In this document: piece by piece, positions 42,763-51,367 of the stretch | Layout: every line of letters begins with the position of its first letter | Position numbering within the stretch: position 1 is the stretch's first letter | Assembly (NCBI GenBank): GCA_044360075.1 | Contig: JBIKLA010000006.1 | Span: forward strand, 70,578 to 134,577 | From: OMII01 sp947467385 | GTDB taxonomy: Bacteria > Bdellovibrionota_C > UBA2361 > OMII01 | Length of the DNA: 64,000 bases | Direction of reading: 5' to 3' | Translations under genes and position numbers: made by a program | Notes under the pieces: model-generated | The model's input: only the letters and a program-made list of their open reading frames with translations | The model's database searches: none | What the model was told of the DNA's origin: nothing

Positions 42763-42872
42763 GAACCGCTATACGGGTTATCTCAAAAGACTTCCGAGCG
42801 TATCGCTGTTCGGCTGGAGATTAAAGGGACACCGACAAGCATAAGCCTTCCAGGGGCTTACACCGTGCCCCA

Positions 42873-42896
42873 GCCTCAGCCTGTTTGGGCTGAGGC
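42873..42896 (-). terminator. Hairpin over the marR stop codon
   Basis: GCCTCAGCC (42873-42881) and GGCTGAGGC (42888-42896) make a perfect 9-bp stem with a six-base loop, and the marR stop codon is within it. No T-run follows on the minus strand, so it is terminator-like rather than a canonical terminator. A second weaker hairpin (AAGCC/GGCTT, 42843-42859) follows. Confidence 0.4.
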
Positions 42897-43379
42897 CCCT
42901 GATAGGGGTTCAGACTCCCCCTCTGTGAGGCGCCCCCCTCGCGCCTCTTCAAGAAGCTTAAGCAGAAGCGATTGGCGCTCCTCCGTCAGGTGAGCAAGCG
43001 CGGCACGATAAAAGTCGGCCACCGGCTCGCGCAGTGATGCGACGGCATGGCTGCCCTTTTCTGTAATTGTTACCCGAACCATCCTGCGGTCGGCCTTGCT
43101 TCGCTCGCGCTTGACGTAGTTCAGCCGCTCTAGGCGGTCGAGCAGCCGTGTCATGTCCGGAACCTCCGCAACAAGCTGCTCGGCGATCTGTCCGCACGAG
43201 CTCCCCTCGTGCCCCGCGGCCTCAAGAATCGTAAGAATACGGTATGTGGCGTTCGTTAGCTCATACTGGCGGAACACCCTGTTAAGCTCGGCCTCAAATC
43301 TTGCCGCCGCGCGGACAAGCGCGAGATAGACCTGCTCTTCAATTCTTATCTGTTCGTGGTGTGTTGGTATCAGTGTCAT
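42876..43379 (-). CDS. MarR-family transcriptional regulator
   Basis: This 167-residue winged-helix repressor has helix-turn-helix and wing residues in LTNATYRILTILEAAG, QIAEQLVAEVPDMTRLLDRLERLNYVKRERSKADRRMVRVTITEKG, all typical MarR-family positions. It probably binds as a dimer to an inverted repeat near its own promoter. ATG 43379 was chosen over a TTG at 43406. It is divergent from the lipoprotein gene at 43531, which it may regulate. The ligand is unknown. Confidence 0.92.
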   Translation of the reverse strand: MTLIPTHHEQIRIEEQVYLALVRAAARFEAELNRVFRQYELTNATYRILTILEAAGHEGSSCGQIAEQLVAEVPDMTRLLDRLERLNYVKRERSKADRRMVRVTITEKGSHAVASLREPVADFYRAALAHLTEERQSLLLKLLEEARGGRLTEGESEPLSGASAQTG

Positions 43380-43530
43380 GGTTCTGCCGATGATGGTTAG
43401 GTGCAACCCTACGGTACTCGCACTGCTTGCGGGGGGCCTATGACTGGTGTCACCAAAACTGGGGTCACACGGCGACGGCGCTCGATCGGGTCAGCTTGCC
43501 GAACAGCAGAGATTGCTGTTTAGTAGCGAA

Positions 43531-44985
43531 ATGTCGTGCTCATCCGTGCCTAAGAACATGCTCCTTGCGCTGCTTGTGCTGCTGCAGCTCTGCGCGTGCT
43601 CCGGACCCCCGCCTCCGGCGCCTTCCACATCTGCGCACAGAACCGGGACAGGTGATAGCCGCACCGAGCTTCCCAATATGGACCAAGTAGAGTCCGACTC
43701 AAGCTTGAGCCTCCTTAGCTCGCGTGAGCGCCGTGCTGCCATCATCGCAGGCCTCTGGCTGCAGCACGGCGAGCGCCTGCGCGCTGTCAGCCCGGCCGGT
43801 TCCTTTGCGGCTTTCTTGCGAGCGGCGCAATTCGCAAGTGACACGATGCTCTCGGAAGCCTGCCTGGACCCCTTCAACGAGCGGTGCGCTGAGCTTCGCC
43901 GCACCTACGTCGAGGCAGTTCGAGGGGTTGTCGCAATGCTTCGTGCCAACAGCTGGGCCGCTCCCGATCTCTCGGCCACCCGCTACCGCTTCTCCGGCAG
44001 CGCCGACGGCTCACCCCTTTCGCTTTCGTCTATTACTCTTGCCCCCGAGTCGCTTACTGACACCTCAGGGGACCTGAGCCGCTCTGGCATCGGCCTCGCA
44101 ACGGCAGGTTGCCACCGTGTGCCACGCAGGCGCGCCTCACCCGGACAGCTCGACATCTGCGCACCCCTCACGTTCGTCATCTCTTTCGATTCTCCGCCCG
44201 AATCGGAGCGGATCGCCGCGACTCTTACAGCCCATGATGCTTTCCAGCGTGACCTTGTGCGGCTGGATGGCCACGACGTGACACTCGCCGCGGATTTCCT
44301 GGCTGCCTGGCGCCTCATCCGCCAGACGGCAGCGGAGGCGGATGCGCCAATCCTGGCCTGCATCACCCCTCCGTCAGCGGATGAGGTGACGGTTGTTGGG
44401 CTGCTGGACCCAACCGCTACCAGCGACTCGTGGGTCGAGATGTATGCAGCACTCTCAAGCAAGGATGACATGCGCGCCCGCTTGGGCTTCTGTGTGTTTC
44501 CTCTTAGGGGGAAGGAGCCGCCCGATCGGCTCTCGCGACAGCTCGCAGGACTGCTGCGCCAAGGCGCGTTGGGCAACGCGGCAGAGCGGCTCGTCACCCC
44601 GCGCAGCGAGCTCTTCCTCATCGCCGACGGGGAGCGCGCCGCGCGCACTGCCACGGCGCTCTTGGGGCAGGCCAGCCGCAGCGAGCGCTCTCGGCTCAGT
44701 AGGGCACTGCGAAAGGGATCCTTCTCGGTACGCGGCATCTATGCAATTCCAGAAGCCGCCACCCCGGCTGAAAGCAGCACCTCCGCCCACGCGGTCCTTC
44801 TGCAGCGAGCAGTTGCGGATGGAATACCAGTCCGCGAGCCTCAGGCCGCCCTCTCTGCCGAGAGCCCCGCGCAGTCGGTGGCGCAGCTCAAGCAGGCCCT
44901 TGGTGAGGCCGTGCCCCAGTCTCCTCCGGGCGAGCGTGAGCCACCTGACACAAGCGAGCCACTTCAGGTGTCACCTGTGCTCTAG
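43531..44985 (+). CDS. Large lipoprotein of unknown function
   Basis: This 484-residue lipoprotein has a signal segment MLLALLVLLQLCACSG with lipobox LCAC. The start is probably ATG 43531, with ATG 43558 as a shorter alternative; neither has a Shine-Dalgarno. The mature protein has a Pro/Ser/Thr-rich linker, then a domain rich in Ala, Leu and Arg with no motif I can name. The C-terminus is Pro/Glu-rich. It is divergent from marR and converges on the serpin gene (3-bp gap). Confidence 0.7.
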   Translation: MSCSSVPKNMLLALLVLLQLCACSGPPPPAPSTSAHRTGTGDSRTELPNMDQVESDSSLSLLSSRERRAAIIAGLWLQHGERLRAVSPAGSFAAFLRAAQFASDTMLSEACLDPFNERCAELRRTYVEAVRGVVAMLRANSWAAPDLSATRYRFSGSADGSPLSLSSITLAPESLTDTSGDLSRSGIGLATAGCHRVPRRRASPGQLDICAPLTFVISFDSPPESERIAATLTAHDAFQRDLVRLDGHDVTLAADFLAAWRLIRQTAAEADAPILACITPPSADEVTVVGLLDPTATSDSWVEMYAALSSKDDMRARLGFCVFPLRGKEPPDRLSRQLAGLLRQGALGNAAERLVTPRSELFLIADGERAARTATALLGQASRSERSRLSRALRKGSFSVRGIYAIPEAATPAESSTSAHAVLLQRAVADGIPVREPQAALSAESPAQSVAQLKQALGEAVPQSPPGEREPPDTSEPLQVSPVL

Positions 44986-44988
44986 CCA

Positions 44989-46212
44989 CTAGCTCTCGCG
45001 CGGATCGCCAACGACTCCCAGAAAGAGCGGCGCCCCCGTTTCGGCATGGGTGATGACATACACAAAGGGGCGATCAACGGTGAAGAGAACCGGCTCATCG
45101 GCCTTGCCGAACGGAGCTGCGCTCGCCACCATGATTATCGCCGTTGCCGCTGCAGCCTCCACACCCTTCTCGTCAACAGAGACCACCGTCTCGTGAACCA
45201 CGCTTGATATTCGCACCGGCTCCTGGGCTAAGGCCGAGAAGTCTGCCTTTGGCCCGAACGCCCCCGGGGCCCGCGCCCGAAGATAGGCCTCTACGTCTGG
45301 GCGAGATCGCACCTTCATCGTCGGAAGGGTGACCTCAAGCTTCTGCGACCGCTCGGCCATCAGAGCCTTGTTGAGCAGCCCAACCGAGAGGCCGGCAGAA
45401 ATAGATTTCGCGCTGCGGCGCGCTCTCGGCAGCAGCACCGTGAACTTAAATCGCCCCTTCGCAAGGGGGAAGGCTGCGGCCTGCCACTCCTTGTCCTCGT
45501 AGTATCCCCTATTAAACACCGTGTCGTGCATCAATGGGTGCTGGATCGATTCCGACTCAGAGATCCAGTAGCTTCCATCGTGGGTGGCCTCCTTGTCGAA
45601 TTGGTTAACCCAGGCAGCCTTGAGGTAGAGCGAGTTGACAAGCGCCGCCAGAGTGCTCGGGTCGAGGCGCGCCTTCAGCAACTCTGGGATAAGCCCGTTA
45701 GTGATTCCCCGCACCCACCCGTTTATCTCGTCCTTAACCGCCGGATCGGCAAAATCAACGGTGCGCGCTAGCGCACCAAACGACTCGGAAGCCCCCGCCA
45801 AGAACGCCGGGCGCGGAGTAATTGCGCTGCTGAGCCAAATAGAGTTGCCGAGAGCAACGACGGTGTCCGGATCTGAGCCCGAAAACACTGCCTGGTTGAG
45901 GGATCCATACGAGGACTTCTCGGCATCGGGCCCTCCCCTAAGCCCAAGCAGCCGATCGAGCTCCTGAGCTGTCGCGCCGCTTGCACCGATGCGTGCGAGG
46001 CTTACGGCTGAGTGCACGCTGTATGGCGAGAGCGAAACTGCGCCTGCCTTCCCGCCGATATCACGCACGAGCGCGACGCCGAGGGCGAGCTGGCCTGAAA
46101 CTGTAGACCTCTGCCCGGCGGACAATCCGGGCTGCGCCTGAGCCTCAGCCGCGCAGAGCCCAACGAGGCAAAACATTCCCAACGCCCCACGCAATACTAA
46201 CAGCGACCTCAT
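44989..46212 (-). CDS. Secreted serpin
   Basis: This 407-residue serpin (serine-protease inhibitor) has a signal peptide (~1-27, ALGMFCLVGLCAAEAQA). Serpin landmarks include VSLSPYSVHSAVSLARIGA, NSLYLKAAWVNQFD and the C-terminal DRPFVYVITHAETGAPLFLGVVGDP. The reactive-centre loop begins DEKGVEAAAATA (347-358), close to the inhibitory hinge of alpha-1-antitrypsin. Counting from P17 (E348) puts P1 at S364 and P1' at A365. ATG 46212 has AGGAG seven bases upstream. The target protease is not identified. Confidence 0.92.
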   Translation of the reverse strand: MRSLLVLRGALGMFCLVGLCAAEAQAQPGLSAGQRSTVSGQLALGVALVRDIGGKAGAVSLSPYSVHSAVSLARIGASGATAQELDRLLGLRGGPDAEKSSYGSLNQAVFSGSDPDTVVALGNSIWLSSAITPRPAFLAGASESFGALARTVDFADPAVKDEINGWVRGITNGLIPELLKARLDPSTLAALVNSLYLKAAWVNQFDKEATHDGSYWISESESIQHPLMHDTVFNRGYYEDKEWQAAAFPLAKGRFKFTVLLPRARRSAKSISAGLSVGLLNKALMAERSQKLEVTLPTMKVRSRPDVEAYLRARAPGAFGPKADFSALAQEPVRISSVVHETVVSVDEKGVEAAAATAIIMVASAAPFGKADEPVLFTVDRPFVYVITHAETGAPLFLGVVGDPRES

Positions 46213-46325
46213 AGCTACTCTCCTATGGCACGAAAACGCCCCCCGGCGAAAATACCAGGTGCCCGCCCAAAGAGACAGGAAAAACCTCCCTTGCATGATC
46301 CCGGTTGGAGTGTCACAGAGATTCA

Positions 46326-47462
46326 GTGAGCAATAACAAGCCCCTCTCAATCCGACCGGCACTGACCCTCGCTGCGCTTGCCGTGGCGCTGCGCGTGGCA
46401 CTCAGCTCGCTCGGCGAAAACTACGACATGGATTCGTGGTGGATCGTTTCGGAGGTCGTCACGCGCGGCGATTCCGTGTATGCAAGCACGCACCGCTATA
46501 ATTACGGGCCGATCTGGATGGGGATCCTAGGGGTGAGTCGCTGGATTTCAGCGCACACCGGCGCGGATACCATCCACCGCTTTCATATGATCCTGGCGGT
46601 ATTCCTATCGATGGCGGACCTCGCGATTGCGTGGGTGCTCGGCCGTAGGCATGGCCTCATGCCATATGCGTTTTTCCTTCTCAATCCGGTCAACCTGCTC
46701 ATCACGGGATACCACTCCCAGATGGATGGCATCTCCATCGCTTTTGCGCTCGTTTTTTGGCAGGGCTTTGCCTCGGGCCGCCCGGCTAGTCGCTGCGGTG
46801 GAATGCTTGGCCTCTCGCTCATGGCGAAGCAGATCCTTGCGCCCTTCCTTGTCTGGCTGGTTGTCGCACGTCGCCCCCTGGCGCGGTACGCGCCGAGGGC
46901 GGCGCTCGTTGCCTCAATCGGCACTGGGCTGTTCGTCGCCGGGTTCGCCCCGTGGTTTTTTGATGGGCCGAGCGTGGCCGGCATTCGAGACAACGTGCTG
47001 CGTTATTCGTCCACGGAGGGGCCATCACTGCTATTAACGCTGCGCTCCGCTGTCACGAGCCTCCTCGGCGTGGATCCGCTCTTCTCGCTGAGCATGCGCA
47101 CGGTATTTCTTGGCCTCGTAACCATTACGGGGCTCCTTCTCTCTGCCATGCGAGTCCCATGGCAGCGCAGTCTCTACCTTTTCCTCTTGGCGCTATTTGC
47201 CCTCTCCTCTGGCACTCAGGACCAGTACCTTGCGGTGCCGATGGCAACGGTTGCGCTCTCGCTGAATACTGCTTGGAGCTGGGCCTATACGGGTGTTGCC
47301 ACGGTGGCGCTGCTGCTAAGCGGGCACAACATCGGATCGCTGCTTGGACTGCCGGTGTTCGCAACCACTGAATATCCCCTGTTTCTGGGCGCACAACTAG
47401 CTGCGCTTGGCCTCTTCGTGCGCCTCGTCAGGACACCCGTGGCTGGCGACGGGGAAGAGTAA
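46326..47462 (+). CDS. Polytopic glycosyltransferase-like membrane protein (PIG-M/GT87-like)
   Basis: This 378-residue integral membrane protein has about ten hydrophobic segments. An early periplasmic loop carries ENYDMDSWWIVSE, then THRYNYGPIWMGIL and LLITGYHSQMDGISIAFALVFW, which are similar to PIG-M, ALG3-like or GT87 mannosyltransferases (GYHSQMDG is typical). It would use a polyprenyl-phosphate sugar to glycosylate a periplasmic acceptor. The start is uncertain: GTG 46326 is chosen, with a TTG at 46305 also possible. It is divergent from the serpin gene. Confidence 0.72.
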   Translation: MSNNKPLSIRPALTLAALAVALRVALSSLGENYDMDSWWIVSEVVTRGDSVYASTHRYNYGPIWMGILGVSRWISAHTGADTIHRFHMILAVFLSMADLAIAWVLGRRHGLMPYAFFLLNPVNLLITGYHSQMDGISIAFALVFWQGFASGRPASRCGGMLGLSLMAKQILAPFLVWLVVARRPLARYAPRAALVASIGTGLFVAGFAPWFFDGPSVAGIRDNVLRYSSTEGPSLLLTLRSAVTSLLGVDPLFSLSMRTVFLGLVTITGLLLSAMRVPWQRSLYLFLLALFALSSGTQDQYLAVPMATVALSLNTAWSWAYTGVATVALLLSGHNIGSLLGLPVFATTEYPLFLGAQLAALGLFVRLVRTPVAGDGEE

Positions 47463-47549
47463 TTCAGCGGGGCCTGCGAAGTGAATGTGGGTTGCTGGTA
47501 AACGGTGTGAACCGTGGCTACGCAACCCGGATAGCCGTATGACAAAACG

Positions 47550-47873
47550 CTACTGAGTCGTGCGGTAATCGATCACGACCTTATAACTTCCGCATTCGGT
47601 GGTGTGATAGACCATCGAACCGGATGAGGACGTCCGATTGAGCCTCTCAAACTTGATACGCCCGATCGGTTCGCCCAGGAGAACATCGGATGAGGCTCCT
47701 TTTGGGAGGAGTCGGCCGAAGTTTGTCTTAGGGGAGTGACGCCGCGCGTCCTGTAGCTCCACTGAGATTGTGCCGTCCTCATGCTCGTGCACCTCCAGCT
47801 CCCCGACATAGAATGTGTCGATGGAAGCCGTCGGCCTGTTTTCAAAAAACCAAACGCCTGCCTTCTTGCGCAT
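47550..47873 (-). CDS. Hypothetical protein (107 residues)
   Basis: A soluble 107-residue protein of mixed character, rich in Glu, Arg and Ser, with no recognised motif. ATG 47873 has an AAAGGA Shine-Dalgarno. The first part (VWFFENRPTASIDTFYVGELEV) looks like a beta-rich domain. The leader contains a strong hairpin (47928-47954). No function is proposed. Confidence 0.6.
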   Translation of the reverse strand: MRKKAGVWFFENRPTASIDTFYVGELEVHEHEDGTISVELQDARRHSPKTNFGRLLPKGASSDVLLGEPIGRIKFERLNRTSSSGSMVYHTTECGSYKVVIDYRTTQ

Positions 47874-47927
47874 TGGAGAAATCCTTTCTGCACAGAGACC
47901 AAGAAAAAAACCTTAACGCCGGCGGAA

Positions 47928-47954
47928 GGATACCGGCTTCCGGCAGCCGGATCC
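47928..47954 (-). repeat. Leader hairpin upstream of 47550-47873
   Basis: GGAT-A-CCGGCT (47928-47938) pairs with AGCCGG-ATCC (47945-47954), a 10-bp stem with one bulged A and a six-base loop. It lies 55 bases upstream of the ATG at 47873, so it would fold in the 5' leader. No T-tract follows. Confidence 0.3.
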
Positions 47955-48024
47955 AACTCAGACGTGTCGGTACGTGTTGTCTTCTGTGCGCAGGCTAGGA
48001 CGCTCTGGTTCCGAGAGCGCAAAA

Positions 48025-48042
48025 AGCCCCACAAACTGGGCT
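48025..48042 (-). terminator. Rho-independent terminator after the DUF4286-type gene
   Basis: On the minus strand the sequence reads AGCCC, an eight-base loop, GGGCT, then a T-run (TTTTT). The stem overlaps the stop codon of the gene at 48041. It should end that transcript. A second hairpin (CGCTCT/AGAGCG) follows immediately. Confidence 0.6.
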
Positions 48043-48370
48043 AATTTACCTTTCCCGAGAACTCCTCAAGAACCTCGAGCAGGGTGCGAAAGGCCACAAC
48101 AGACTCGCCGAAGATCGACTGCTGCTCTGCCTGAAGCCGCGGCGAGTGCTGCTGCAGGTAGCGCTCATATGCCTCCATCGACGGGGCCTCGTACATAATG
48201 GCGTAGGTCAAGCCGCCCTGTTCAAAGGCGTGCACCCGCAGGAGCCGCGCCGAGTCGAAGCATCCGGTCCCGAGCACGTCAGTAATGTGCGTTGCCTTCA
48301 TCCAATGAAGCCACTTCTCGTGCACCTCTTCTGACACCGACACGGTGACGTTATATAGAATCCCGCTCAT
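48041..48370 (-). CDS. DUF4286-family protein
   Basis: This 109-residue soluble protein has the DUF4286 pattern: GILYNVTVSVSEEVHEKWLHWM, HITDVLGTGCFDSARLLRV and TYAIMYEAPSMEAYERYL, ending FGESVVAFRTLLEVLEEF. Members have a ferredoxin-like fold and unknown function. ATG 48370 follows GGGGG. It is divergent from the Ntn-hydrolase-like gene (57 bp between starts). Confidence 0.88.
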   Translation of the reverse strand: MSGILYNVTVSVSEEVHEKWLHWMKATHITDVLGTGCFDSARLLRVHAFEQGGLTYAIMYEAPSMEAYERYLQQHSPRLQAEQQSIFGESVVAFRTLLEVLEEFSGKVN

Positions 48371-48426
48371 GCGACCCCCAAAAAAGCCTCGTTGCCCAAC
48401 CTCTACGGTCATCTTAACCTGGGTTG

Positions 48427-49140
48427 GTGTCAAGTTTTCTTATACACCAAGAGCCAAGCTACGCAGTGCTCCTCGCCGATTCGCTTGGAGTGAAGAGCTC
48501 TGCGCCAAGCGCAGGGGGAACCGAGGGGCAGCTCAAAGCCCCCGTAACCGCGCCAAAGGTTGTGCACGTTGCCCCCTGCGCCTACGCCGTTCATGCCGGA
48601 ACGTGGCAGCCGGCCCTTGAGATGCTGACGCGGCTTCGGGTCATGATTCTGGAGGGGGGCTGGTCACTGCAGTGGAGCGAATGCTGTGTTGCGATGAGCG
48701 CGATCGGTCACGAGGTTTACGACCACTACCGAAAGGTCTTTGGGCTCGACAGTTTCGATGTGCGCGTTGCGCTTGTGCTGACCGGCGACCTGCGGCACGC
48801 CGACGACAGAAGCGCCGGAAGATGCTCTAGTATTGTGCTGTGGGAGGTAGCGCGAAACTTTGAGCCTGTGCACGTCGTAGGGCACCTTCACTTCGGCGGG
48901 GACCCGTCACTCTCGAAGCTCGCGACAACCGTATTGGGCCAGGATGTGCTCTCGAACATGGCGTCGCAGGGGCCGCTCCCGTGTGCACAAGCACTCCTGG
49001 CAACGCACGCGCTCTTGGCGCGCCTGAGCACCCACATCGGCACAGATGCCAACATAGTCGTGTGCGGCTCAGGCACCGAGCACACGGTAATCCACGGAAC
49101 GATGGTCTCGCTTCCCCAGGGCGCGATGCTCAAAGGGTAG
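48427..49140 (+). CDS. Possible proteasome-like Ntn hydrolase
   Basis: The frame opens after an in-frame stop at 48415, so the start is TTG 48424 or GTG 48427. With GTG and Met removal, residue 1 is Ser (SSFLIHQ) and an aspartate in LLADS falls at exactly position 17, as in proteasome beta subunits and HslV (T1, D17, K33). A lysine in APKVVHVAPCAYAVHAG could stand for K33 after an insertion, and HFGGDPSLSKLAT resembles the GSGG segment near the catalytic face. The nucleophile would be Ser, not Thr. This is inference from spacing, not a family match, and the protein is otherwise unrecognised. Confidence 0.5.
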   Translation: MSSFLIHQEPSYAVLLADSLGVKSSAPSAGGTEGQLKAPVTAPKVVHVAPCAYAVHAGTWQPALEMLTRLRVMILEGGWSLQWSECCVAMSAIGHEVYDHYRKVFGLDSFDVRVALVLTGDLRHADDRSAGRCSSIVLWEVARNFEPVHVVGHLHFGGDPSLSKLATTVLGQDVLSNMASQGPLPCAQALLATHALLARLSTHIGTDANIVVCGSGTEHTVIHGTMVSLPQGAMLKG

Positions 49141-49238
49141 CGGCGAGCCCCTTTGCGGCGTGGTTGAGCACATGTCGTCGCGACCGGGTCGCTCTTTTCC
49201 ACTTTTCTCGCCAACCAGCGGGCAGTATTGTGTCGGTC

Positions 49239-50495
49239 ATGAAGCACTTCCTCATGCGCTCCCTCTCCGTATGGATTGCCGCCTCACTGCTCCTCACTGG
49301 ATGCGGAATCGGCGGAAGCAATAGCGACCCTGTCGATGCTGATATCCGCATCGGGGCTCTCGTCGATCTCTCGGGGGACAACAGCGCATCGGGGTCGCAG
49401 TTGGAGAACGCCATCCTTCAGGCTGCTAGCGACGCTAAGACCCTTGGCGTTATCGTTGGCGTTGAGGTGCGGGACACCCAGAGTGATCCCGCAATCGCCG
49501 TGCAGCAACTCAACGAGCTGCTCGCCCTCGGTGTGCGCGTTTTTGTTGGGCCCTCAACGAGCTCAGAAGCGGCCGCCGTCCTGCCGGTAGCAAATGCTGC
49601 TGGCGCTCTCCTTGTCAGCGAGTCAAGCACTGCCCAGTCTCTCGCTATTCCAAACGACGCGCTCTACCGCCTCTCTCCGACCAACATCGTAGAGGCCCAG
49701 ACGAGCGTGGACCTGATCAGGCTTAGAGGGCAGCGCTCACTTATCACCGTCAACCGCGACGACCTCGGAAACAACGAGACCGCAAGCGCCGTTCGTCAGG
49801 CGGCTGCGGCGGCCGGCCTATCTCTTCAGGCCCCCATCCGATATCCGGCATCAGACCAGACCGACTTTAACGCCATCGCCTCCGTTGTTGCCGAACAGGT
49901 GGCAGCAGCCGCGCCATCGGGCGACACCTCCCCGGTTGGGATCTATGTGTCAGGCTTTGATGAAGTTGAATATCTGTTCGCCGACATGCGCGCCAACGTC
50001 GCCCTCACTGGCATTGCAACCTACGGAAGCAGCGCAATTGCCACGGCTGACTACGTTGTGTCGAGCGCCGGCCCGGCCTTCTTTGGGGTCTACAACAAGG
50101 CCATCCCGAGTCCGCTTCTGGAGATTCCGGCAGAGCAGCTTTCCCAGGCCGAGCAGATCACCGACGAGATCGGCGGCACGACCCCCAACGCCTTCACTCT
50201 GAACGCCTATGATGCGGTGATCCTTATGGCTCAGGCATATCTATCAAACCCGGACTTCGGAGCCGGCGGAGCTGGGGCGCGCCAAAGCTTCGTTCAGGCT
50301 GCCGATGGCTATACCGGGCTCACCGGGACGATCGAGCTCAACGCTGCCGGGGACCGCGCTTCGGGTTACTACAGCTATTGGGGAGTTTGCTCAGTCCAAG
50401 GCTTTATCAACTGGCACATCGTGGGCTCGTGGACCCCTGTTTCACCCAATGCGACACGCGGAACGGCCCGGTTTGTTGGCTGCCCGACGCAATAA
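49239..50495 (+). CDS. Periplasmic-binding lipoprotein (branched-chain amino acid type)
   Basis: This 418-residue lipoprotein has lipobox LTGC after MKHFLMRSLSVWIAASLL and a mature type-I binding fold (IRIGALVDLSGDNSASGSQLENAI, VFVGPSTSSEAAAVLP, LLVSESSTA). It resembles LivJ/LivK-like receptors of amino-acid or urea transport. No permease or ATPase is adjacent, so it may be an orphan receptor or a sensory protein. ATG 49239 lacks a clear Shine-Dalgarno. Confidence 0.85.
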   Translation: MKHFLMRSLSVWIAASLLLTGCGIGGSNSDPVDADIRIGALVDLSGDNSASGSQLENAILQAASDAKTLGVIVGVEVRDTQSDPAIAVQQLNELLALGVRVFVGPSTSSEAAAVLPVANAAGALLVSESSTAQSLAIPNDALYRLSPTNIVEAQTSVDLIRLRGQRSLITVNRDDLGNNETASAVRQAAAAAGLSLQAPIRYPASDQTDFNAIASVVAEQVAAAAPSGDTSPVGIYVSGFDEVEYLFADMRANVALTGIATYGSSAIATADYVVSSAGPAFFGVYNKAIPSPLLEIPAEQLSQAEQITDEIGGTTPNAFTLNAYDAVILMAQAYLSNPDFGAGGAGARQSFVQAADGYTGLTGTIELNAAGDRASGYYSYWGVCSVQGFINWHIVGSWTPVSPNATRGTARFVGCPTQ

Positions 50496-50585
50496 CGGCT
50501 CGACACGTCATTTGACCCCAAAGTGATGTACCTATTTCGTGGGAAAGGTGCTATACGCCAACCGTTATCGGTAATGGAGCCCGCC

Positions 50586-51356
50586 ATGAGAAAAAACCTC
50601 GTGCCCCTGTTCGCCTCGCTCGCAGCCCTAGCTTTCGCCGCATGCGGCGGCGGCGGCGGAGACAGCTCCGAAAGCGCGTGCGATGCAGTGAAGATCGCTG
50701 GCGGCGAAACCTGCTCCGCGTCCACGAGTCCGGTCGTGCAGCTGACGATCGACGGCAGCTCATTCTGCTCAGCCTCCATCATATCCCCCACTGCGCTCCT
50801 TTCTGCGGCCCACTGCGTCCAGGGCGCTCGTTCTATTCAAGCATTCCACGCCGGCGCTCAAGAGACGGTGCGGCGCGCCTACTACAGCAACCTCTATCCC
50901 GGGGGGGTCGATCAATACGACGTCGCTGTGCTTGAGGTCTCCTCGGGTTTCACGTCCGCCGCTGGCGTAGCGCCGCTTCCTCTTCTTACTTCGCAGGCTC
51001 CCGATTCCGGAGCCACGGTGGCGCTCTCAGGCTACGGCGTCAACCAAGATGGGGAGCTTGATCTGTCAAGCCCGAAGGCTGCCTTCCTCACATTCACTCA
51101 ATACGACCAGGGTTTGATCGTTGCCGACGATCAAACCGGCGTGGGGCGCCCTGGCGACTCAGGTGGCCCGCTCGTGTACCAGAATGCACAGTGGGGCGTG
51201 TTTAGCGGCCTCGTCCCCGACGGCACGACCAATTTCTTCGCGAGCGTCCAGAATCCTGACAACTTCGTCTTTATCCAGCGCTATGCTCGAGGGATACAGA
51301 CGGCCAGCTCGTCGAACCAGACCGAGCCTGGCGTGGTGTGGACCGCCGCTGAGTAG
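50586..51356 (+). CDS. Trypsin-like serine protease, lipoprotein
   Basis: This 256-residue S1-family protease has a lipoprotein signal (FAAC, C20) followed by a Gly-rich spacer. The triad is complete: H76 in LLSAAHCV, D112 in DQYDVAVLE and S192 in GRPGDSGGPLV. It should be anchored on the periplasmic or outer face of the membrane. ATG 50586 has GGAG six bases upstream. It follows the binding lipoprotein by 90 bp. Confidence 0.93.
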   Translation: MRKNLVPLFASLAALAFAACGGGGGDSSESACDAVKIAGGETCSASTSPVVQLTIDGSSFCSASIISPTALLSAAHCVQGARSIQAFHAGAQETVRRAYYSNLYPGGVDQYDVAVLEVSSGFTSAAGVAPLPLLTSQAPDSGATVALSGYGVNQDGELDLSSPKAAFLTFTQYDQGLIVADDQTGVGRPGDSGGPLVYQNAQWGVFSGLVPDGTTNFFASVQNPDNFVFIQRYARGIQTASSSNQTEPGVVWTAAE

Positions 51357-51367
51357 TGAGGCCTAGC

